From Plenodomus lindquistii (taxonomy: Eukaryota; Ascomycota; Dothideomycetes; Pleosporales; Leptosphaeriaceae): 64,000 nt of DNA. Location of the stretch: contig JANUWI010000005.1 in the NCBI GenBank assembly GCA_025504975.1, positions 930,001 through 994,000 on the forward strand, given 5' to 3'. A program made the position numbers and the translations under genes. Below, piece by piece: positions 35,901-45,147 of this stretch (within the stretch, counting starts at the first letter, position 1; the number at the start of each line of letters is the position of its first letter). Below the pieces are notes generated by a model. That model did no database searches. It was not told where the DNA came from and saw only the letters and a program-made list of their open reading frames with translations.

Positions 35901-38900
35901 AGGCTTCTTCAACGAGTGCAAACCAGGGTGCCTCCATAGGCATAGAAGATTTGTCCTTATCAATTTCAGGCGCATCACCAAGCTCGCCATTGACTAGCTT
36001 GAACACAGTCTCGGCCACCCTAACAGAATTACCAGCTACTTCAAGCACGGAATCTAGTACTAGTCCGAGCACTACGTCTGCTGATACTCTAGTCATGGAG
36101 TCTGCTACCACTTCAAGCACGGTTTCGGTCTTTTCAAACTCCGATTCAGGGTCCTCTACCGTTATTACCAGCACAGAGTCTACTCTCGCAAGCTCAAACG
36201 TAGGATCTGCTGCTGCCAGCTCAAGCCTGGAATCTACTTCGCTCACCACCGGTTCAAGCACAGAATCTATTACTCTAAGCTTGGGCGTAAACGCTCAGAC
36301 AGGAACGAGTACAGAACCTTCAGGAGCAGGTTCAAGCACAGTCTTTACAGGCGCAAGTGCAGAGTTTGCCACGTCAAGCTCCAGTCTGGGACCTGTCACC
36401 ATTAGTCCAAGTTTAGATTCGACTACCGGCAGCTCAAGCCTACTCACAGATTTGGGCTTGATATCTACTACAGCTCTTCCTTCCACTGTCTCAATGGCGA
36501 TTCAGGGAGTCACTTCTGTTGCCTTGTCCGGGACTACATCAGTCTCTGGAAGCTCGGAGTCTTCTATCAATTCGATCGGCATCGAGAACATTGGCTCTGT
36601 CACCCCTCTAGGACCCACTGCGACAACTGATCTCCAGCCTATTTCCACAAGCCTTTCTTCTGGTACAGACTCTATCTCAGCTGCAAGCCTCGGTGCAAGT
36701 CCTTCCGCTAGCACGGATGTCATTTCGACAACAGTTTCCAGTCTCTTTTCAACGTCAAGTACCGGTCCACAATTGTCGAGTAGCTCAGACCTAAGTTCAT
36801 CCTCGCTTGTCAACGTAGTGTTTTCATCAAGCGTAAACTCAGGATCTACGGTAATAACCGGCACTGAGTCACCATCGGTCTCCAGTACAGACTCCTTTGC
36901 TGCAGGTCCTACGGCCGCGGGCTCTCTTGAAGCTGGAAGCTCCACGTTCATAAGCTCATCTGGGGTTATGGTCTCAGACTCAGGCGTGAACACCTCTATT
37001 CCCGAGAGCTTGACATTACCAATTTCTTCCACCGCAACTTCTGTGGCGTCAAGTTCTGCGTCAATTCTTGCGGCTCCGAGTTCTTCTGGTATAGCAAGTT
37101 CTGCCGTTGGCCTGCCCGCGGCCGCCAGCGCAGCCCCGGTCTCGAACTCTTCCCCAGCTGCAACTTCCATCCAGATCATGAGCTCTTCTGGTTCTGTGGT
37201 TCCTATTGGGGCTGAGGGCTTGACGGTTGCTAGCCCATTCACTGGCACAATCAGCCCTACCGCTGGAAGTCCAATTATCTCTAGCTTCTCTAGCATTGCT
37301 GGCTCTACTGGTTCAAGCTCATTTGAAATTTTCAGTAGCTCAGTCACTCTTTCCGGCTCCTCTGCAGCTGCAGCGTCCACCCAGGTCGTGGGCTCTGAAG
37401 TTCCCATCGAGGCTGTGGGGTCCATTGCTGTCAGCCCTACAGCTGGAACCTCAACTGATGCGTCAAGCTTCTCTACCACTGCTACTTCTATTGGGCTGAG
37501 CTTGTCTGATAGTCTAAGCAGCTCAGGCACGCCTTCAAGCTCATCATCAGCTTCCTTCTCATCGGTTGTGCCAAGCTCATCCACCGTGTTCAGCTCATCT
37601 GTAACGCCAAGTTTGCTCTCAGTTGGGCCCGACTCCTCCATTGTCTCAGGCTTATCCACAAACCTGATCTCGTCTATGGTACAATCCTCAAGTACTACCC
37701 TTGCAACTGTAGGAAGCCCGACCGAAAGCTTTACCATGGAAATTCTCCCCGAGGATATCGGCGACGTAATCACCATCATACAAGGCTCAACTGCAACGCC
37801 AAGCTCCATGTTTGTAACACCAAGTTTGAGTGTAGGCTCAAGTTCGACCATGGTATCGGTGCCAGATACGATGCTTACGTCGAACATCCTCTCCACAGAA
37901 GCAGTCGATGGTTTCACTATCATACAAGGCTCCACCGTAGCGCCAAGCAGCATGGTTGTGACGTCAAGCATGACTGTAGACTCAACTTCAACCATTGCAT
38001 CACTGTCTAGCTCCGGCATTCCTTTGACTATAGATTCGAGCTCTGCAGGTTCCTTGATCCAAGGTGAAACACCATCATCAAGCCTCAGCTCCTCAACAGC
38101 TGTAGTATCCGAAGATATCTTTGGCCTAGGATCAGCTCTCAGCACAGTTGCCCCAAGCTCAGATATACAAGGCGCGACCCTAACGTCAAGTATTAGTGGA
38201 GACTCAAGTTTGACTGTGATATCCTCGTCAGACTCCGGCGTTCCTTTAACTACAAATTCGGGCTCCGCAATTTCCTTGATCCAAGGTGAAACACCATCAT
38301 CAAGCCTCAGCTCCTCAACAGCTGTAGTATCCGAAGATATCTTTGGCCTAGGATCAGTTCTCAGCACAGTTGCCCCAAGCTCAGATATACAAGGCGCGAC
38401 CCTAACGTCAAGTATTAGTGGAGACTCAAGTTTGACTGTGATATCTCAGTTAGACTCCGGCGTTCCTTTGACTACAGGTTTAGGCTCCGCAATTTCCTCA
38501 CTCCCAACGGAGACACCATCAACAGACCTTGGCTCATCGACAGCTACAGTCGCTGAAGACGTCTTTGGTCTCGGCTCAAGCTCAATTGTCGTCATTATTC
38601 CCCCAAGTACACCTACAGACACGGGTTCTAGCATCTCTTTACCTATAGGATTAAGCTCCGCAGGTTCCTCAGTCCAAGCCGAAACACCGTCGACAGAGCT
38701 TGGCCCCTTGACAACTACAGTCTCTGAAGATCTCTTTGGCCTCGGCTCAGGCGTTGTCGTCATTATTCCCCCAAGTACACCTACAGACACGGGTTCTAGC
38801 ATCTCTTTACCTATAGGAATAAGCTCCACAAGTTCTCTGATCCCAACCGAGACAACGTTGACAGAGCTTGGCCCCTTGACAACTACAGTCTCTGAAGATC

Positions 38901-40369
38901 TCTTTGGCCTTGGCTCAGGCTCGGTTGTCGTCATCATTCCTCCAAGTACACCCACAGACACGATAGGATTAAGCCCCGCAGGTTCCTCAGTCCAAGCGGA
39001 AACACCGTCAACAGAGCTTGGCCCCTTGACAACTACAGTCTCTGAGGATCTCTTTGGTCTCGGCTCGGGCGTTATCGTCATCATTCCCCCAAGTACACCC
39101 ACAGACACAGGTTCTAGCATTCCTTTACCTATAGGATTAAGCTCCGCAGGCTCCTCAGTCCAAGCCGAAACACCGTCAACAGACCTTGGCTCCTTAACAG
39201 CTACAGTCTCTGAGGATCTCCTTGGCCTAGGCTCAGGCTCAGTTCTCAGCACCGCTTTCCCAACCTCAGCTATGGACACTGTCCCAATTGTGGGCGTAGG
39301 CTCAATTCTCACTCCCGTTTCCCCAAGCGCAACTGTAGACGCAGGCTTGACTATCACTAGCTCGGAGTTAGGCGCGGTTGGTACCCCAATCTCGAGTCCG
39401 ATAGCCTCTCGCACACGTACACGCACACGAACTCGCCAGCTTTTCCCTAGCCGACCTCCGAGAATCCCTAGCAATCCCTGGCAGCTACCAAATGGAGATG
39501 AGGATGGCATTGGAAATGGCTTCGGCTTCTGGCAGCCACCTGATGGTACAAATCCTGGCGATGGTGTTGACGATGGAGAGGGTGATTATGATGGAGATGG
39601 CGTCATAAATCTGCCACATAGGCCCCATCCACCTCACCACGTACCACGGCCTGGTCAGCCATGGAATCCCGAGCCCGAAACCCCCGAAAACGACGGCTAC
39701 CCTGCGAACCCTCCATCAAACGATGGCTACCCTGCAAACCCGCCGCCAAGCAACGAAGCTCCTCCTGCTGAATACCCTGCTAACCCATACCCTGCTGATC
39801 CACCTGCGACCAACAACGAAGAATCAGGCTATCCTGTCAACGAGCAGCCGCCAGCCGAGCAACCAAATGACAGTGGCGGGTATCCCACAAACGAGCAACC
39901 AGCAGCCCAGCCAAACTACGGAGACGGCTACACCACAAACAACCAGCCTGCAGCCGAACGCCCAGCCGTCGACGTCAGCAACGGCTACCCTACTAATGAG
40001 AATCCTGTAGAACAGCCCGCACCCGCGCCAGCAGTGGAGCCAGCAGTGGAGCCAGATCAGTCCGGCACAGAAGGCTCCTCAACGGACCCCAGCGAGAATA
40101 AGGAGCCACCTGCTGCCCCAGAACAAAACGACAGCAGCGGTGGATACCAAGCCATACCCTACGACAGTACGGGCGACCAGCCCTACGAAATCCCCGACGA
40201 GGACATGGAGGATGGGTATCCTACGAATAGGAGACTATGGCCGTATGCAAGGGAAGACGAGGAAGATGGTGCAGATACGGGTGTGGATGACGCGCAGGCG
40301 AATAGTGGATCGTGGCCGAGTTGGAGGAGGTGGTTGAAGGCTCCGACGGTGCGGTGGAGAGTGGTGTGA
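26971..40369 (+). CDS. Giant WSC-domain Ser/Thr/Ala-rich surface protein, first exon unresolved
   Basis: Exons 26971-27104, 27160-27394 and 27449-40369 join in frame and give 4,429 residues, without the unlocated first exon. Residues ~10-115 form a WSC domain: VYLGCYAVN, NLTQERCEEACTVP, FFAIQNGTVCHCGD, SDCNTGCAGNLGQECGG. WSC domains bind glucan and occur in wall-stress sensors and wall enzymes. After an acidic stretch (IPDDEDDSSSS) come ~4,000 residues dominated by Ser, Thr, Ala, Ile and Val, presumably heavily O-mannosylated. This stretch contains a triplicated 63-residue repeat, acidic-aliphatic islands and four VVVIIPPSTPT-type segments. An Arg-Thr run is followed by a Pro/Asn/Tyr/Gly-rich tail with GYPxN motifs and a Trp/Arg-rich end. 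No transmembrane segment or GPI signal is seen at the C-terminus. Role inferred: secreted, wall-bound adhesin or stalk. The reading frame is intact for 12.9 kb. Confidence 0.85.
27725..28270 (+). repeat. 189-bp in-frame tandem repeat, about 2.9 copies
   Basis: Copies begin at 27725, 27914 and 28103, each with the start ATTGCAAGCTCTGCTTC, and are nearly identical at DNA level. Each encodes 63 residues beginning IASSASASIVDSSSAAIAG and ending in FIAGSSSTF. The third copy diverges near 28270 into shorter IAGSAST units. Such identity at nucleotide level points to recent unequal exchange or slippage. Confidence 0.95.
28271..28740 (+). repeat. Degenerate short IAGSAST-type repeats
   Basis: Runs of 6-12-residue units based on IAGSAST / SIAGSAS, coded by near-identical GCTGGCTCTGCATC-like DNA, follow the 189-bp array. 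They look like the older, shorter period from which the longer repeat grew. Confidence 0.7.
38010..39260 (+). repeat. Complex tandem array with SEDxFGLGS and VVVIIPPSTPT units
   Basis: Two near-identical 222-bp units come first (CCTTGATCCAAGGTGAAACA at 38052 and 38274). About four 160-190-bp units follow, each carrying SEDLFGLGS and a segment of the type VVVIIPPSTPTDT (near 38585, 38755, 38930 and 39070). A last degenerate unit ends near 39260. The array forms residues ~3,640-4,060 of the giant protein. Confidence 0.85.
39410..39436 (+). repeat. Arg-Thr codon run (RTRTRTRTR)
   Basis: Alternating CGN-ACN codons encode nine residues of alternating Arg and Thr. They sit exactly between the Ser-rich array and the Pro/Gly/Asn-rich tail of the giant protein. 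The run is strongly basic in an otherwise acidic or neutral protein. Confidence 0.85.
39680..40020 (+). repeat. GYPxN-type degenerate repeats in the tail
   Basis: About eight copies of a short Gly-Tyr-Pro-x-Asn motif (GYPANPPSND, GYPANPPPSN, GYPVNEQPPA, GYPTNEQPAA, GYTTNNQPAA, GYPTNENPVE) spaced 10-20 residues apart. One more copy (GYPTNRRLW) lies near 40215. The tail is acidic and Pro/Asn/Gln-rich. Confidence 0.8.
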
Positions 40370-40401
40370 GGAGTTTTCTCATGGATTTGCTACACAGACA
40401 A

Positions 40402-40429
40402 TCTCTCTCTCTCTCTATCTGTGTGTGTG
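40402..40429 (+). repeat. CT and GT microsatellite
   Basis: A (CT)n run passes into (GT)n just 3' of the giant gene, within its likely 3' UTR. Confidence 0.9.
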
Positions 40430-40517
40430 ACAGAGGTGTGTAATGTGTGGATATTGGTGGGGGCTGTATAGGCGGTGTTAATGTTGATGACCAAGAAGCG
40501 TAATGTTGGATTTTTGA

Positions 40518-40545
40518 GTAACGTAACGTAACGTAACGTAACGTA
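40518..40545 (+). repeat. (GTAAC)n pentanucleotide microsatellite
   Basis: Five consecutive GTAAC units plus a partial one. A poly(T) run follows at 40572-40585. Confidence 0.9.
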
Positions 40546-40986
40546 GCAAGCGTTGCATAGGGGTTTTTTAGTTTTTTTTTTTTTTGGAATTTGGTAGTAT
40601 AGGGCGATTTCGTTTTCCGCGTTCGATTTTCTCATTTCACTTGTTTATCTCGCGATACTGCTTCTGCCTGGCTGTTGGAAGGGCTGACTGAGTAGTACGT
40701 GTACGTGTTTTGTATCTGCTTTCAATCTATACAGTTGTTTTTGTTCGTGTTCATTCCTTGACCTTGGTGACTATAATATGGGTGTCATTGATCAACGGTT
40801 GCGGAAGTGACATGGACTACAAAGTACATGAAGTATCTATCCCCTTTGAACACCCAAACACTGCCTTCCTCCAAGACCCATCCTCCATCGTCGACACTAC
40901 ATCACCACCACCCGCTAGGAAATCTCCCATCTCACATCCCTGACCAGATTCCCCCAGGAGTCTTGCAGCAGCTCTGACCTGCCAGG

Positions 40987-41208
40987 ATGTGCAACCTCAG
41001 AAACGTAATGGGTGTCACACACTACCGTCTCTGCGGCCACAAGCTCCCTGCGTCTCCGTGTCCCGGCTGGAATGCTAATATGGAGAAGTGCACGGTGACG
41101 GGGAAAATTATAGTAGGAGGGCACACTTATGTTGATAAGAAGTGTCCACGTTGTCAGGCGGACGAAGACGTCGAAAAGGAAAAGAAGGGGTGGATAAGGG
41201 TTAGTTAA
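40987..41208 (+). CDS. Small Cys/His-rich protein, possibly zinc-binding
   Basis: A single exon of 73 aa. It carries YRLCGHKLPASPCPGW, then MEKCTVTG, and CPRCQADED near the end. Together these give five Cys after the initial MC plus nearby His residues, a plausible small zinc module. Many ascomycete genomes encode short proteins of this general look (start MCN/MCT, a 'CGH' motif, Cys pairs) with no known role. No signal peptide is present, so it should be intracellular. It is short, so chance cannot be excluded; the ordered Cys/His spacing is the main argument. It lies 617 bp downstream of the giant WSC gene on the same strand. Confidence 0.55.
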   Translation: MCNLRNVMGVTHYRLCGHKLPASPCPGWNANMEKCTVTGKIIVGGHTYVDKKCPRCQADEDVEKEKKGWIRVS

Positions 41209-41906
41209 TTTTTGCGTCCTCCGATGTCAAGTAAAGTGTGTTCATATCTCGGATTTTTCTTTTTCTGCATTCCCGGAGACTTAAAACTTCCCGCTTTGGT
41301 TGAGGATGGTGTGATAAAGTGGAGTGAGTCTGCGGACATCAGCACATGACCAGAGACAAATGCTGCCGTTCAGGTGGTAATATGGTTTACTTCACCGCCA
41401 CGGCGTAGTTCATGTTTCTGCAGTAACAATGAATTGCAAAGGTACTGGAGACGACTACTTTGTTTCCCAACCAACAGTATACGTCCATCAATGTCTTTTC
41501 TTTCCAATGAGTGTGTTCAATTTTCAAGTCAGGCACCTCGTAAACAATATAAAAATGAAAAAAAAAACTCCCCGAGACCAAACTTCAACAATTGCCAAAT
41601 CATTCTGCTTCCCTCCTTCATGAGCAAGATATCGTCCGGGCGTGAACGACTTCGAGGTAACGTTCTCCTGCAAGAACACAACCGCTTTACCCATCATTTC
41701 TCAACTCTCCTCAATCAGCATCCTGTGAGCTGTCGAGATGTTTACACGCCTCTTTTTGTCCTTTTTTGAGCCTCGCGCTCAGCCTTTGCAGCTTCCGTAT
41801 CGGCTTCTGAAAATCGACGTTTCCGTCTGCATGGTGTCATCTCTGACGATGCATTTTTTGAGTGTGTGTCCTGTGTGCGCCAACCTTGACGCCTTTCGCC
41901 GTCTTT
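41209..41906. other. Intergenic, convergent 3' region
   Basis: Lies between the small Cys protein and the 3' end of the PIN/RGG gene. It is AT-richer, with an A-run near 41560. No gene was recognised. Confidence 0.45.
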
Positions 41907-43342
41907 CTAATTCGGTTCCCACAGCTTCCTCCTACCGCCGCCACGGACGGGACCTACCCTAGGCACTGGACGCGTGAAGGAGTCGGGATCGAGCGGTTGA
42001 TTGGGATCGTGACGAGGTGCGGGCGGGGCGCGGAAGGTAGGACCTGGAGGAACATAAGCACCACCGCGGGGTGCAAAGTTGCCGCGTCCTCCTCTGAAGG
42101 GTTGGGGACCGCCACGGCCTCGAGGTGGGATGTGTGCGCCCCCACGACCGCCACGAGAAGAGTTGTGAGGGTTGGTACGGGCGAAGTCGTTGGGGTCGAA
42201 GACGCGCTGCTTATTGACGGTGGTGGCGGCTGGACCACGAGGAGCGCGAGAGAAGAGTACGACGTCTTCATCATCGGAGTTCTCTCGAGGCTTTGAATTG
42301 GACCCTGGGCTAGACTTGGGTCGCTCTGTCACTTTGGGCGCGGAGGAAACATTCTCCTTGGCCGCGTTCGACTCAACCTCGAGCTTGTGCATGGTCAGAT
42401 GGTTCTTGTATTCGCGGTCCTCACGGGCTACAGCGTCGCGCAGTTGCTCCAAGCGCTTTGCTCGCACGCCAAACTTCTGCGCAATCATCTGCTTGGCAGG
42501 GTCGTTGGTAAGGAGGATGAAGGACTCGAGGGCTGCACCAGGGTTTGTCTCCTTGTTGATGCGCCAGAGTATGTGGTTGAAGAGGGGACGGAGGTAGACA
42601 GGCACGGCGCCCTTTGCATGCTGTGGGGAGCGGTCCGTCTCGGTGCTGTTGCGTGCGGTCCGATCGGAAGACGCAACACCCAGGGAAGCGACCTTGTCGT
42701 CGGTAACCGCTCCCTCCATGGATTTGAGATTGTTGCTCATATACGATCGCGGCGACTCTGGTGTCTTGGGCGTGTCTTCGTAGCTGTGGGTGGAGCTCAT
42801 GGATGTCTCGTCAGACAGGTCGAGTGCGTTGAACGAACTTTCCAAATCTTCGTGGTAGTCGTCTCCGTCTGACTCGCTGTCCTCCATGGACAGGAGGGTC
42901 TCAGGCAGGAGGAACTGCTCGACATCGTCCCAGTTGGCGTAGGCTTCGTCGACGCCCTCGAGCAGGACGCGGTCCGCTTCTTCGCCGGCGGGCATAGAGG
43001 TGGCCTCGTCCAGCCACTTGACGGCCTCGCGGGCATCGGCGTTGATGCGCTCGGGGCCGTTGGTCAGACGGTGGAGCTGGGTGAGTGCTGGTGCATGTGT
43101 CAGTACAGGGCCATGGACGAGGGGCCGCCTCAGTGTCGCGTACTGTGGAGGGGGACGTAGAGGCGGATGGCGCCCTGCGAGACCCACTTGCGGATGCCGT
43201 CGCGGGTGCTCTTCTTGACGCCGGCTATGAGGGCCGTGTCGTCGACGATGCAGTGGAACATCTTGCGCTGCGGCGGCTCCACGGGTGCGCGCATGGCGCC
43301 GTCGGGCTGTGCAGAGCGCGGCGGGATTGTGCTGCGACGCAT
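41907..43342 (-). CDS. PIN-domain protein with C-terminal RGG boxes
   Basis: Exons 43342-43144 and 43087-41907 (56-bp intron) give 459 aa. The joined N-terminal region reads MFHCIVDDTALIAGVKKSTR, then VSQGAIRLYVPLHTLTQLHR and ADAREAVKWLDEATS. This is the beta1-Asp, helix and beta pattern of a PIN nuclease-like fold (residues ~28-120). An acidic, Ser-rich linker follows. A conserved helical segment (PVYLRPLFNHILWRINKETN, then GAALESFILLTND) precedes a C-terminal RGG/PRG region (SSRGGRGGAHIPPRGRGG), which usually binds RNA. Together they suggest an RNA-turnover factor, in the sense of Nmd4/SMG-type PIN proteins, but orthology is not established. Whether all four catalytic acids are present is unclear. 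An in-frame later ATG (MFHCIV) is an alternative start. Confidence 0.8.
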
Positions 43343-43845
43343 CGCGCTGAAGCGAGGGGGTGGGTATTGTGTAGCCAAAGTCGCCGTCTTCTCTGGGCGT
43401 ATGTCTGGCTTAGTGGGTGAGCCACGGGGGCGCGCGGACAAGCATGCGGGTCGGCGCAGTGTCTCACGGGGCGGGCATGGTGGAGGCGCCCGTTTGTCGC
43501 GGCGCAGGAGCGAGTGAGGCTGTCTTGGGCATGACGCAGAGCGCAGAGGGTGGGTGTGGTGGTGTGGGCCGGTGGGCGCGGGCGTGGGTGAGGTGTGACG
43601 CTGAGGGTGGGCGGCGGCAAGACGGTTGGGAAAGCACCCATCACATTCGCTGCTCAGGCCAAGTGGGATGGGGCGAGCCACCCACAGTTCCCAGCGTCAC
43701 AGCCACACAAGGCGCATTCAGAGCCACCCAATTGATTTTGCCTTGTAGTCCTTGAGTCAGGATAATCAAGGTAAAGCTGCGATATCCGTTCCATTTGCTC
43801 ATGACCACCATATCTGCATGTACCACAACACCACGAGTTCACACC
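43343..43845. other. Intergenic, GC-rich promoter of the PIN gene
   Basis: 503 bp between the PIN gene start and the TRAX 3' end (both on the minus strand). The minus-strand frame stays open upstream of the chosen PIN start to about 43681. That stretch is Pro/Arg/His-rich and looks like GC-rich leader rather than protein. Confidence 0.45.
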
Positions 43846-44877
43846 TCAATAACTCTCCACTTCTGCCTTTGCACTCATATCCGGCATCCACCCCTTCGGC
43901 CTCTCACTCCCCCTAACCGTCAACCCATACAGCGCCTTCTCCACCTTATCCACACACTCCCTCATAACCGGCATCTTCTTCGTCTCCAGCTCATGCGAAA
44001 ACTTGGACCCACCGGGCGCCTCAAGCTTCTCCAACTGCAGACGAATCGCACGCAAGTCGTCTAGCACTGTGCACGGCTTCTGCTGCGGTGCCGGCGACGA
44101 TGATGGTGCTGCTACCAAGTAGTCAATGTCCATTTTGTCGCCTGAGGCGTCGGCGTCGGCATCGGTGCTGACTTCTGTCTTGATGCGCTTGTTGGATGTT
44201 GAGGGGCCGGTGGGAAGTTTACCGCTTGTCGCCATGCTCGTGACGCTGAAGCGCATCAGTTCACCCGTCATATCGCAGATGCCTAGGATATAATCCTCTG
44301 GCGTTAGTGAGACGGTGGTCTCAGCATTACCGCCACACAGACTGGCGATCCGGCTCTTGGCCTCTTCGTAGGTAATGAGTGACTGCGTCTCAAGGTAGTG
44401 CTCAAAACTCAACGCTTCCATGAATTCTTGGTTGCCACCCGTGATGTTGTGCGAGTAGCGGTAGGAGTTCAAGCCCTGCAGATCAGCTGTGATGGATGTG
44501 TATTGCTTTTGAATGGTTTCCCAGTACTGGACGTTGGATTCCCTGACAAATGAGGGAAGGGGTTCGCCGACTGTTCGGACCCTGTAGTCGTTAAATTTGG
44601 AAACTCCTCGATGAAGACTTTGTGGAGGCACACCTTTGGAGTGTAAAGATGCTGCAATTCTATCAGCAAGCATCCAATTGTCACAAAGAGTGGCTCAATA
44701 CATCTTCTTACTCGCCGCGGTAATATCTCTCGACGCTTTGATAATCCTCTCTCGTCGATCATGATGTTCGTCCAGATCTGCGCGGAACCCTTCAAACATG
44801 GCCACGAATGGCGACGGCGTCGACTGCTCGGTCTTCTCGTCAGCCATGGCTCCGTCTCTTGATCGTTTAAGTCCCAT
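43846..44877 (-). CDS. Translin-associated factor X (TRAX), C3PO endonuclease subunit
   Basis: Three exons (44877-44702, 44651-44634, 44581-43846) encode 309 aa. Exon 2 is only 18 nt. It is needed to restore the family sequence RERIIKASRDITAASKKIIF followed by TLQRVRTVGEPLP; reading straight through gives a stop. The translin fold continues with ADLQGLNSYRYSHNITGG, QEFMEALSFEHYLETQSLI and YILGICDMTGELMRF. The three acidic residues that form the nuclease site in TRAX (ExxE at about 117 and 120, Asp at about 168) are all present. With translin, TRAX forms C3PO, which cleaves small RNAs and, in Neurospora, pre-tRNA leader fragments. A Ser/Asp-rich insert with a KRIK patch lies at residues ~185-220. 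It is divergent with GPI14. Confidence 0.92.
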
Positions 44878-45147
44878 TGACACAGTTTGGCGAAAGTTTG
44901 TAAATGTACTGTTTTGCTAGGAGCAAACAGCGTGCATCGAGCTAGCACGAGCTCACGTGGCTGCTAGGCCACTTCGGTACTAACACGGCTCGGTAGTGCT
45001 TGCCTGCCGTACTCTACATTGCCCTGAGGACACCAGCCATCAACACGTGAAGTTCGGCATCTTGCAACTTATGCACTCACTTTCCTTTCGTCGTCATTTC
45101 TTCACCATTTCCTTCCTTGTCTGCATAGCCTCGCATCAGGATCCAGT
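44878..45147. promoter_or_regulatory. Divergent promoter, TRAX / GPI14
   Basis: 270 bp between opposite start codons must drive both genes. A CACGTG-type core occurs at 44953-44958 (GCTCACGTGGC). C/T-rich leader sequence precedes the GPI14 start. Confidence 0.5.

Larger units (their letters stand above)
40370..40986. other. Intergenic, microsatellite-rich
   Basis: 3' flank of the giant gene with three simple-sequence tracts (listed separately). No gene was recognised before 40987. Confidence 0.5.

Noticed and set aside
27445..39510. Many long open frames antisense to the giant WSC gene (up to about 780 codons)
   Set aside because: They mirror the Ser/Thr/Ala codon bias of the sense strand, have Glu/Val/Ala/Asp-rich shadow composition, lack domains, and no single one is as long as the sense frame. 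The WSC domain and phased introns are on the plus strand.
40518..40545. (GTAAC)n as telomere-like or CRISPR-like repeat
   Set aside because: The unit is not TTAGGG-like and there are no spacers; it is an ordinary microsatellite.
43343..43681. N-terminal extension of the PIN-domain protein
   Set aside because: Open but Pro/Arg/His-rich, GC-driven sequence; the family-like start is at or after 43342.
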